Origin: Sepiola atlantica
Taxonomy: Eukaryota; Mollusca; Cephalopoda; Sepiida; Sepiolidae
Direction: 5' to 3'
Assembly: GCA_963556195.1 (NCBI GenBank)
Contig: CAUVYP010000262.1
Span: 124,001-188,000, forward strand
Length of the DNA: 64,000 nt
Positions 1 through 11,033 of this stretch are shown here, one piece after another (position 1 is the stretch's first letter; each line of letters starts with the position of its first letter). A program made the position numbers and the translations under genes. The notes below the pieces were generated by a model. It made no database searches and was not told where the DNA came from. It saw only the letters and a list, made by a program, of their open reading frames with translations.

Positions 1-52
1 TACTGCCGGAGATATGTACCTACAAACTGAATACGCAAAACATCAACAAAAT
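1..52. repeat. Partial satellite monomer at left window edge
   Basis: The window opens inside a monomer at TACTGCCGG. This is the last 52 bases of a 186-bp unit, so the array continues to the left. It carries GATATGTACCTAC where most monomers have GATATGTCGATAC, resembling the ATGTACATAC variant of class II. Confidence 0.9.
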
Positions 53-238
53 TTAGCGCGTTTTAAAGTTTATATCGCTTTTGTTTATAACTTCGATATT
101 TGTTCGAATTGTGCAACGAAACTTTGCAGACAGTCGCGGATAGGCTTTTTCTAGTGAAGTACCAAGGTTCAGAAGTGCAGCTCTTGTACTGCCGGAGATA
201 TGTCGATACAAACTGAATACGCAAAACATCAAAAAAAT
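53..238. repeat. Satellite monomer, somewhat diverged
   Basis: A complete 186-bp unit with TTTATATCGC for TTGATATCGC, CTTCGATATTTG for CTTCCACATTTG and AAGGTTCAG for AAGTTTCAG. The hexamer is in the TAGGCC state and the end is CATCAAAAAAAT, so it looks like a worn T4 monomer. Confidence 0.85.
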
Positions 239-431
239 TTAGCGCGTTTTAAAGTTGATATCGCTATAGATTATAACTTCCACATTAATTCAATTTATTA
301 TTTGTGCAACAAAACTTTGCAGACAGTCGCGGATAGGCCTTTTCTAGTGAAGTACCAAGTTCAAGAAGTGCCGCTCTAGTACTTCCGGAGATATGCCGAT
401 ACAAACTGAATACGTAAAACATCAACAAAAT
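239..431. repeat. Aberrant 193-bp monomer with 7-bp insertion
   Basis: The next landmark comes after 193 rather than 186 bases. The extra seven bases lie at about 286-303, where CACATTTATTCGAATTGTGC is replaced by a longer AT-rich stretch (ATTAATTCAATTTATTATTT). Further changes are TCGCTATAGATT, AACAAAAC, AAGTTCAAGAAG and ACTTCCGG. Its right half, including the end AAAATGTAGCGCG, matches the monomer at 2106-2291. This is the most diverged unit in the window and the only one with an indel larger than one base. Confidence 0.9.
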
Positions 432-3284
432 GTAGCGCGTTTTAAAGTTGATATCGCTTTTGTTTATAACTTCCACATTTATTCCAATTGGGCAACGAAA
501 CTTTGCAGACAACCGCAGAGACACATTTTCTACTGAAGTACCAAGTTTCAGAAGTGCAGCTCTAGTACTGCCGGAGATATCTCGATACAAACTGAATACG
601 CAAAACATCAACAAAATTTAGCGCGTTTTAAAGTTGATATCGCTTTTGATTATAACTTCCACATTTATTCGAATTGTGCAACGAAACTTTGCAGACAGTC
701 GCGGAGACACATTTTCTACTGAAGTACCAAGTTTAAGAAGTGTAGCTCTTGCACTGCCGGATATATGTACATACAAACTGAATACGCAAAACTGCAACAA
801 AATTTAGCGCGTTTTAAAGTTGATATCGCTTTTGTTTATAACTTCCACATTTATTCGAATTGTGCAACGAAACTTTGCAGACAGTCGCCGATAGGCCTTT
901 TCTACTGAAGTACCAAGTTTCAGAAGTGCAGCTCAAGTACAGCCGGAGATATGTCGATACAAACTGAATACGTACAACATCAACAAAATTTAGCGCGTTT
1001 TAAAGTTGATATCGCTTTTGTTTATAACTTCCACATTTATTCGAATTGTGCAACGAAACTTTGCAGACAGTCGCGGATAGGCCTTTGCTACTGAAGTACC
1101 AAGTTTAAGAAGTGCAGCTCTTGCACTGCCGGATATATGTACATACAAACTGAATACGCAAAACTGCAACAAAATTTAGCGCGTTTTAAAGTTGATATCG
1201 CTTTTGTTTATAACTTCCACATTTATTCGAATTGTGCAAGGAAACTTTGCAGACAGTCGCGGATAGGCCTTTTCTACTGAAGTACCAAGTTTCAGAAGTG
1301 CAGCTCTTGTACTGCCGGAGATATGTCGATACAAACTTAATACGCAAAACATCAACAAAATTTAGCGCGTTTTAAAGTTGATATCGCTTATGATTATAAC
1401 TTCCACATTTATTCGAATTGTGCAACGAAACTTTGCAGACAGTCGCGGAGACACATTTTCTACAGAAGTACCAAGTTTCAGAAGTGCAGCTCTTGTACTG
1501 CCGCAGATATGTCGATACAAACTTAATACGCAAAACATCAACAAAATTTAGCGCGTTTTAAAGTTGATATCGCTTTTGTTTATAACTTCCACATTTGTTC
1601 GAATTGTGCAACGAAACTTTGCAGACAGTCGCGGAGACACATTTTCAACTGAAGTACCAAGTTTCAGAAGTGCAGCTCTTGTACTGCCGGAGATATGTCG
1701 ATACAAACTTAATACGCAAAACATCAACAAAATTTAGCGCGTTTTAAAGTTGATATCGCTTTTGTTTATAACTTCCACATTTATTCGAATTGTGCAAGGA
1801 AACTTTGCAGACAGTGGCGGATAGGCCTTTTCTAGTGAAGTACTAAGTTTCAGAAGTGCGGCTCTAGTACTGCCGGAGATATGCCGATACAAACTGAATA
1901 CCCAAAACATCAACAAAATTTAGCGCGTTTTAAAGTTGATATCGCTTTTGTTTATAACTTCCACATGTGTTCGAATTGTGCAACGAAACTTTGCAGACAG
2001 TCGCGGATAGGCCTTTTCTAGTGAAGTACCAAGTTTCAGAAGTGCAGCTCTAGTACTGCCGGAGATATGCCGATACAAACTGAATACCCAAAACATCAAC
2101 AAAATTTAGCGCGTTTTAAAGTTGATATCGCTTTTGTTTATAACTTCCACATTTATTCGAATTGTGCAACGAAACTTTGCAGACAGTGGCGGATAGGCCT
2201 TTTCTAGTGAAGTACCAAGTTTCAGAAGTGCCGCTCTAGTACTTCCGGAGATATGCCGATACAAACTGAATACGTAAAACATCAACAAAATGTAGCGCGT
2301 TTTAAAGTTGATATCGCTTTTGTTTATAACTTCCACATTTATTCGAATTGTGCAACGAAACTTTGCAGACAGTCGCGGAGACACATTTACTAGTGAAGTA
2401 CCAAGTTTCAGAAGTGCAGCTCTTGTACTGCCGGAGATATGTCGATACAAACTTAATACGCAAAACATCAACAAAATTTAGCGCGTTTTAAAGTTGATAT
2501 CGCTTATGATTATAACTTCCACATTTATTCGAATTGTGCAACGAAACTTTGCAGACAGTCGCGGAGACACATTTTCTACTGAAGTACCAAGTTTCAGAAG
2601 TGCAGCTCTTGTACTGCCGGAGATATGTCGATACAAACTTAATACGCAAAACATCAACAAAATTAAGCGCGTTTTAAAGTTGATATCGCTTTTGTTTATA
2701 ACTTCCACATTTATTCGAATTGTGCAACGAACCTTTGCAGACAGTCGCGGATAGGCCTGTTCTACTGAAGTACTAAGTTTCAGAAGTGCAGCTCTTGTAC
2801 TGCCGGAGATATGTCGATACAAACTGAATACGTAAAACATCAACAAAATTTATCGCGTTTTAAAGTTGATATCGCTTTTGTTTATAACTTCCACATTTAT
2901 TCCAATTGGGCAACGAAACTTTGCAGACAACCGCGGAGACACATTTTCTACTGAAGTACCAAGTTTCAGAAGTGCAGCTCTAGTACTGCCGGAGATATCT
3001 CGATACAAACTGAATACGCAAAACATCAACAAAATTTAGCGCGTTTTAAAGTTGATATCGCTTTTGATTATAACTTCCACATTTATTCGAATTGTGAAAC
3101 GAAACTTTGCAGACAGTCGCGGAGACACATTTTCTACTGAAGTACCAAGTTTAAGAAGTGTAGCTCTTGCACTGCCGGATATATGTACATACAAACTGAA
3201 TACGCAAAACTGCAACAAAATTTAGCGCGTTTTAAAGTTGATATCGCTTTTGTTTATAACTTCCACATTTATTCGAATTGTGCA
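432..3284. repeat. Class II satellite block with internal 13/14-monomer repeat
   Basis: The block holds class II variants: ATATATGTACATAC with AAACTGCAAC (IIa; 618, 990), GTGCAAGGAAAC (IIb; 1176), CTTATGATTATAAC with CTACAGAAG and GCCGCAGAT (IIc; 1362) and AGTGGCGGATAGG with ATACCCAAAAC (IIe; 1734). The monomers at 432 and 618 recur at 2850 and 3036, a spacing of 2418 bp (13 monomers). Those at 804-1919 recur at 3408-4523, a spacing of 2604 bp (14 monomers). One extra monomer, at 3222-3407, sits between in the second copy. Confidence 0.8.
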
Positions 3285-6200
3285 ACGAAACTTTGCAGAC
3301 AGTCGCGGATAGGCCTTTTCTACTGAAGTACCAAGTTTCAGAAGTGCAGCTCTTGTACTGCCGGAGATATGTCGATACAAACTTAATACGCAAAACATCA
3401 ACAAAATTTAGCGCGTTTTAAAGTTGATATCGCTTTTGATTATAACTTCCACATTTATTCGAATTGTGCAACGAAACTTTGCAGACAGTACCCGATAGGC
3501 CTTTTCTACTGAAGTACCAAGTTTCAGAAGTGCAGCTCAAGTACAGCCGGAGATATGTCGATACAAACTGATTACGCAAAACATCAACAAAATTTAGCGC
3601 GTTTTAAAGTTGATATCGCTTTTGTTTATAACTTCCACATTTATTCGAATTGTGCAACGAAACTTTGCAGACAGTCGCGGATAGGCCTTTTCTACTGAAG
3701 TACCAAGTTTAAGAAGTGCAGCTCTTGCACTGCCGGATATATGTACATACAAACTGAATACGCAAAACTGCAACAAAATTTAGCGCGTTTTAAAGTTGAT
3801 ATCGCTTTTGTTTATAACTTCCACATTTATTCGAATTGTGCAAGGAAACTTTGCAGACAGTCGCGGATAGGCCTTTTCTACTGAAGTACCAAGTTTCAGA
3901 AGTGCAGCTCTTGTACTGCCGGAGATATGTCGATACAAACTTAATACGCAAAACATCAACAAAATTTAGCGCGTTTTAAAGTTGATATCGCTTATGATTA
4001 TAACTTCCACATTTATTCGAATTGTGCAACGAAACTTTGCAGACAGTCGCGGAGACACATTTTCTACAGAAGTACCAAGTTTCAGAAGTGCAGCTCTTGT
4101 ACTGCCGCAGATATGTCGATACAAACTTAATACGCAAAACATCAACAAAATTTAGCGCGTTTTAAAGTTGATATCGCTTTTGTTTATAACTTCCACATTT
4201 GTTCGAATTGTGCAACGAAACTTTGCAGACAGTCGCGGAGACACATTTTCAACTGAAGTACCAAGTTTCAGAAGTGCAGCTCTTGTACTGCCGGAGATAG
4301 TTCGATACAAACTTAATACGCAAAACATCAACAAAATTTAGCGCGTTTTAAAGTTGATATCGCTTTTGTATATAACTTCCACATTTATTCGAATTGTGCA
4401 AGGAAACTTTGCAGACAGTGGCGGATAGGCCTTTTCTAGTGAAGTACCAAGTTTCAGAAGTGCAGCTCTAGTACTGCCGGAGATATGCCGATACAAACTG
4501 AATACCCAAAACATCAACAAAATTTAGCGCGTTTTAAAGTTGATATCGCTTTTGATTATAACTTCCACATTTATTCGAATTGTGCAACGAAACTTTGCAG
4601 ACAGTCGCGGATAGGCCTTTTCTACTGAAGTACCAAGTTTCAGAAGTGCAGCTCTTGTACTGCCGGAGATATGTCAATACAAACTGAATACGCAAAACAT
4701 CAACAAAATTTAGCGCGTTTTAAAGTTGATATCGCTTTTGTTTATAACTTCCCCATTTATTCGAATTGGGCAACGAAACTTTGCAGACAACCGCGGAGAC
4801 ACATTTTCTACTGAAGTACCAAGTTTCAGAAATGCAGCTCTAGTACTGCAGGAGATATGTCGATACAAACTGTATACGCAAAACATCAACAAAATTTAGC
4901 GCGTTTTAAAGTTGATATCGCTTTTGATTATAACTTCCACATTTATTCGAATTGTGCAACGAAACTTTGCAGACAGTCGCGGATAGGCCTTTTCTACTGA
5001 AGTACCAAGTTTAAGAAGTGCAGCTCTTGCCCTGCCAAATATATGTACATACAAACTGAATACGCAAAACTGCAACAAAATTTAGCGCGTTTTAAAGTTG
5101 ATATCGCTTTTGTTTATAACTTCCACATTTATTCGAATTGTGCAAGGAAACTTAGCAGACAGTCGCGGATAGGCCTTTTCTACTGAAGTACCAAGTTTCA
5201 GAAGTGCAGCTCTTGTACTGCCGGAGATATGTCAATACAAACTTAATACGCAAAACATCAACAAAATTTAGCGCGTTTTAAAGTTGATATCGCTTTTGTT
5301 TATAACTTCCACATTTATTCGAATTGTGCAACGAAACTTTGCAGACAACCGCGGAGACACATTACCTACTGAAGTACCAAGTTTCAGAAGTGCAGCTTTT
5401 GTACTGCCGGAGATATGTCGATACAAACTGAATACGTAAAACATCAACAAAATTTAGCGCGTTTTAAAGTTGATATCGCTTTTGTTTATAACTTCCACAT
5501 TTGTTCGAATTGTGCAACGAAACTTTGCAGACAGTCGCGGATAGGCCTTTTCTTGTAGAGTACCAAGTTTCAGAACTGCAGCTCTTGTACTGCCGGAGAT
5601 ATGTCGATACAAACTGAATACGCAAAACATCAAAAAAATTTAGCGCGTTTTAAAGTTGATATCGCTTTTGTTTATAACTTCCACATTTATTCGAATTGTG
5701 CAACGAAACTTTGCAGACAGTCGCGTATAGGCCTTTTCTAGTGAAGTACCAAGTTTCAGAAGTGCCGCTCTAGTACTGCCGGAGATATGCCGATACAAAC
5801 TGAATACGCAAAACATCAACAAAATTTAGCGCGTTTTAAAGTTGATATCGCTTTTGTTTATAACTTCCACATTTATTCGAATTGTGCAACGAAACTTTAC
5901 AGACAGTCGCGGAGACACATTTTCTACTGAAGTACCAAGTTTCAGAAGTGCAGCTCTTGTACTGCCGGAGATATGTTGATACAAACTTAATACGCAAAAC
6001 ATCAACAAAATTTAGCGCGTTTTAAAGTTGATATCGCTTTTGTATATAACTTCCACATTTATTCGAATTGTGCAACGAAACTTTGCAGACAACCGCGGAG
6101 ACACATTTTCTACTGAAGTACCAAGTTTAAGAAGTGCAGCTCTTGTACTGCCGGAGATATTTCGATACAAACTGAATACGCAAAACATCAACAAAATTTA

Positions 6201-6446
6201 GCGCGTTTTAAAGTTGATATCGCTTTTGTTTATAACTTCCACATTTATTCGAATTGTGCAACGAAACTTTGCAGACAGTCGCGGATAGGCCTTTTCTAGT
6301 TAAGTACCAAGTTTCAGAAGTGCCGCTCTAGTACTGCCGGAGATATGTCGATACAAACTGAATACGCACAACATCAACAAAATTTAGCGCGTTTTAAAGT
6401 TGATATCGCTTTTGTTTATAACTTCCACATTTATTCGAATTGTGCG
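3285..6446. repeat. 17-monomer unit (3162 bp), pair A copy 1
   Basis: First of two tandem copies. In order it holds class II monomers (IIa 3594, IIb 3780, IIc 3966, TTTGTTCG/GACACA 4152, IIe 4338, IIf 4524, IIg 4710 with TTCCCC and TTGGGCAAC, IIh 4896, IIi 5082, IIj 5268, IIk 5454) and then class I (I1 5640, I2 5826 with TTTACAGAC, I3 6012 with TTGTATATAAC, I4 6198 with TAGTTAAG). By eye about seven substitutions separate it from copy 2: 3732/6894, 4170/7332, 4676/7838, 4873/8035, 5958/9120, 6054/9216, 6314/9476. No indel separates them. Confidence 0.9.
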
Positions 6447-6569
6447 ACGAAACTTTGCAGACAGTCGCGGATAGGCCTTTTCTACTGAAGTACCAAGTTT
6501 CAGAAGTGCAGCTCTTGTACTGCCGGAGATATGTCGATACAAACTTAATACGCAAAACATCAACAAAAT
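6384..6569. repeat. Chimeric junction monomer of the 3162-bp duplication
   Basis: The left part shares GTGCGACGAAAC with the monomer at 9546. The right part, from the TAGGCC hexamer through CTACTGAAG to ACTTAATACGC, is that of the monomer at 3222. The crossover lies between about 6446 and 6488. Length is exactly 186, so the exchange was in register. Confidence 0.8.
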
Positions 6570-9500
6570 TTAGCGCGTTTTAAAGTTGATATCGCTTTTG
6601 ATTATAACTTCCACATTTATTCGAATTGTGCAACGAAACTTTGCAGACAGTACCCGATAGGCCTTTTCTACTGAAGTACCAAGTTTCAGAAGTGCAGCTC
6701 AAGTACAGCCGGAGATATGTCGATACAAACTGATTACGCAAAACATCAACAAAATTTAGCGCGTTTTAAAGTTGATATCGCTTTTGTTTATAACTTCCAC
6801 ATTTATTCGAATTGTGCAACGAAACTTTGCAGACAGTCGCGGATAGGCCTTTTCTACTGAAGTACCAAGTTTAAGAAGTGCAGCTCTTGCACTACCGGAT
6901 ATATGTACATACAAACTGAATACGCAAAACTGCAACAAAATTTAGCGCGTTTTAAAGTTGATATCGCTTTTGTTTATAACTTCCACATTTATTCGAATTG
7001 TGCAAGGAAACTTTGCAGACAGTCGCGGATAGGCCTTTTCTACTGAAGTACCAAGTTTCAGAAGTGCAGCTCTTGTACTGCCGGAGATATGTCGATACAA
7101 ACTTAATACGCAAAACATCAACAAAATTTAGCGCGTTTTAAAGTTGATATCGCTTATGATTATAACTTCCACATTTATTCGAATTGTGCAACGAAACTTT
7201 GCAGACAGTCGCGGAGACACATTTTCTACAGAAGTACCAAGTTTCAGAAGTGCAGCTCTTGTACTGCCGCAGATATGTCGATACAAACTTAATACGCAAA
7301 ACATCAACAAAATTTAGCGCGTTTTAAAGTTTATATCGCTTTTGTTTATAACTTCCACATTTGTTCGAATTGTGCAACGAAACTTTGCAGACAGTCGCGG
7401 AGACACATTTTCAACTGAAGTACCAAGTTTCAGAAGTGCAGCTCTTGTACTGCCGGAGATAGTTCGATACAAACTTAATACGCAAAACATCAACAAAATT
7501 TAGCGCGTTTTAAAGTTGATATCGCTTTTGTATATAACTTCCACATTTATTCGAATTGTGCAAGGAAACTTTGCAGACAGTGGCGGATAGGCCTTTTCTA
7601 GTGAAGTACCAAGTTTCAGAAGTGCAGCTCTAGTACTGCCGGAGATATGCCGATACAAACTGAATACCCAAAACATCAACAAAATTTAGCGCGTTTTAAA
7701 GTTGATATCGCTTTTGATTATAACTTCCACATTTATTCGAATTGTGCAACGAAACTTTGCAGACAGTCGCGGATAGGCCTTTTCTACTGAAGTACCAAGT
7801 TTCAGAAGTGCAGCTCTTGTACTGCCGGAGATATGTCGATACAAACTGAATACGCAAAACATCAACAAAATTTAGCGCGTTTTAAAGTTGATATCGCTTT
7901 TGTTTATAACTTCCCCATTTATTCGAATTGGGCAACGAAACTTTGCAGACAACCGCGGAGACACATTTTCTACTGAAGTACCAAGTTTCAGAAATGCAGC
8001 TCTAGTACTGCAGGAGATATGTCGATACAAACTGAATACGCAAAACATCAACAAAATTTAGCGCGTTTTAAAGTTGATATCGCTTTTGATTATAACTTCC
8101 ACATTTATTCGAATTGTGCAACGAAACTTTGCAGACAGTCGCGGATAGGCCTTTTCTACTGAAGTACCAAGTTTAAGAAGTGCAGCTCTTGCCCTGCCAA
8201 ATATATGTACATACAAACTGAATACGCAAAACTGCAACAAAATTTAGCGCGTTTTAAAGTTGATATCGCTTTTGTTTATAACTTCCACATTTATTCGAAT
8301 TGTGCAAGGAAACTTAGCAGACAGTCGCGGATAGGCCTTTTCTACTGAAGTACCAAGTTTCAGAAGTGCAGCTCTTGTACTGCCGGAGATATGTCAATAC
8401 AAACTTAATACGCAAAACATCAACAAAATTTAGCGCGTTTTAAAGTTGATATCGCTTTTGTTTATAACTTCCACATTTATTCGAATTGTGCAACGAAACT
8501 TTGCAGACAACCGCGGAGACACATTACCTACTGAAGTACCAAGTTTCAGAAGTGCAGCTTTTGTACTGCCGGAGATATGTCGATACAAACTGAATACGTA
8601 AAACATCAACAAAATTTAGCGCGTTTTAAAGTTGATATCGCTTTTGTTTATAACTTCCACATTTGTTCGAATTGTGCAACGAAACTTTGCAGACAGTCGC
8701 GGATAGGCCTTTTCTTGTAGAGTACCAAGTTTCAGAACTGCAGCTCTTGTACTGCCGGAGATATGTCGATACAAACTGAATACGCAAAACATCAAAAAAA
8801 TTTAGCGCGTTTTAAAGTTGATATCGCTTTTGTTTATAACTTCCACATTTATTCGAATTGTGCAACGAAACTTTGCAGACAGTCGCGTATAGGCCTTTTC
8901 TAGTGAAGTACCAAGTTTCAGAAGTGCCGCTCTAGTACTGCCGGAGATATGCCGATACAAACTGAATACGCAAAACATCAACAAAATTTAGCGCGTTTTA
9001 AAGTTGATATCGCTTTTGTTTATAACTTCCACATTTATTCGAATTGTGCAACGAAACTTTACAGACAGTCGCGGAGACACATTTTCTACTGAAGTACCAA
9101 GTTTCAGAAGTGCAGCTCTAGTACTGCCGGAGATATGTTGATACAAACTTAATACGCAAAACATCAACAAAATTTAGCGCGTTTTAAAGTTGATATCGCT
9201 TTTGTATATAACTTCAACATTTATTCGAATTGTGCAACGAAACTTTGCAGACAACCGCGGAGACACATTTTCTACTGAAGTACCAAGTTTAAGAAGTGCA
9301 GCTCTTGTACTGCCGGAGATATTTCGATACAAACTGAATACGCAAAACATCAACAAAATTTAGCGCGTTTTAAAGTTGATATCGCTTTTGTTTATAACTT
9401 CCACATTTATTCGAATTGTGCAACGAAACTTTGCAGACAGTCGCGGATAGGCCTTTTCTAGTTAAGTACCAAGTTCCAGAAGTGCCGCTCTAGTACTGCC

Positions 9501-9608
9501 GGAGATATGTCGATACAAACTGAATACGCACAACATCAACAAAATTTAGCGCGTTTTAAAGTTGATATCGCTTTTGTTTATAACTTCCACATTTATTCGA
9601 ATTGTGCG
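6447..9608. repeat. 17-monomer unit (3162 bp), pair A copy 2
   Basis: Second copy of the preceding unit, about 99.8% identical and in the same order and phase. The junction falls inside the monomer at 6384-6569. Left of about 6446 that monomer matches the one at 9546 (GTGCGACG). To its right it matches the one at 3222 (TCTACTGAAG). This is the structure expected of a single unequal crossover or tandem duplication. Confidence 0.9.
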
Positions 9609-9917
9609 ACGAAACTTTGCAGACAGTCGCGGATAGGCCTTTTCTAGTGAAGTACAAAGTTTCAGAAGTGCCGCTCTAGTACTGCCGGAGATATGCCGAT
9701 ACAAACTGAATACGTAAAACATCAACAAAATTACGCGCGTTTTAAAGTTGATATCGCTTTTGTTTATAACTTCCACATTTATTCAAATTCTGCGACGAAA
9801 CTTTGCAGACAGTCGCGGAGACACATTTACTACTGAAGTACCAAGTTTCAGAAGTGCAGCTCTTGTACTGCCGGAGATATGTCGATACAAACTTAATACG
9901 CAAAACATCAACAAAAT
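9546..9917. repeat. Class I tail (I5-like, I6-like)
   Basis: The first monomer has GTACAAAGTTTC and GTGCCGCTC (I5), then ACGTAAAACATC and the variant junction AAATTACGCGCG. The second has ATTCAAATTCTGCGACG and TTTACTACTG (I6). Together they close the class I cassette begun at 8802. Confidence 0.75.
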
Positions 9918-11033
9918 TTAGCGCGTTTTAAAGTTGATATCGCTTTTGTTTATAACTTCCACATTTGTTCGAATTGTGCAACGAAACTTTGCAGACAGTC
10001 GCGGAGACACATTTTCTACTGAAGTACCAAGTTTCAGAAGTGCAGCTCTTGTACTGCCGGAGATATGTCGATACAAACTTAATACGCAAAACATCAACAA
10101 AATTTAGCGCGTTTTAAAGTTGATATCGCTTTTGTTTATAACTTCCACATTTGTTCGAATTGTGCAACGAAACTTTGCAGACAGTCGCGGATAGGCCTTT
10201 TCTAGTGAAGTACCAAGTTTCAGAAGTGCAGCTCTTGTACTGCCGGAGATATGTCGATACAAACTGAATACGCAAAACATCAAAAAAATTTAGCGCGTTT
10301 TAAAGTTGATATCGCTTTTGTTTATAACTTCCACATTTATTCGAATTGTGCAACGAAACTTTGCAGACAGTCGCGGATAGGCCTTTTCTAGTGAAGTACC
10401 AAGTTTCAGAAGTGCAGCTCTTGTACTGCCGGAGATATGCCGATACAAACTGAATACGTAAAACATCAACAAAATTGAGCGCGTTTTAAAGTTGATATCG
10501 CTTTTGTTTATAACTTCCACATTTATTCGAATTGTGCAACGAAACTTTGCAGACAGTCGCGGAGACACATTTTCTACTGAAGTACCAAGTTTCAGAAGTG
10601 CAGCTCTTGTACTGCCGGAGATATGTCGATACAAACTTAATACCCAAAACATCAACAAAATTTAGCGCGTTTTAAAGTTGATATCGCTTTTGTTTATAAC
10701 TTCCACATTTGTTCGAATTGTGCAACGAAACTTTGCAGACAGTCGCGGAGACACATTTTCTACTGAAGTACCAAGTTTCAGAAGTGCAGCTCTTGTACTG
10801 CCGGAGATATGTCGATACAAACTTAATACGCAAAACATCAACAAAATTTAGCGCGTTTTAAAGTTGATATCGCTTTTGTTTATAACTTCCACATTTGTTC
10901 GAATTGTGCAACGAAACTTTGCAGACAGTCGCGGATAGGCCTTTTCTAGTGAAGTACCAAGTTTCAGAAGTGCAGCTCTAGTACTGCCGGAGATATGTCG
11001 ATACAAACTGAATACGCAAAACATCAAAAAAAT
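9918..11033. repeat. Class T tetramer block (6 monomers)
   Basis: Order T3 (TTTGTTCG + GACACA), T4 (TTTGTTCG + TAGGCC, ending CATCAAAAAAAT), T1 (TATTCG + TAGGCC, GATATGCCGATAC, ACGTAAAAC), T2 (starts TGAGCGCG, GACACA), T3, T4. The last five monomers (10104-11033) correspond to 11592-12521, 8 monomers to the right. Confidence 0.75.

Noticed and set aside
10290..10658. Minus-strand 121-122-codon open frames (many copies)
   Set aside because: They are two monomers read through because TTA became TGA or GTA on the plus strand, so the minus-strand TAA became TCA or TAC. This is a marker of the T1-T2 pair, not a longer gene.
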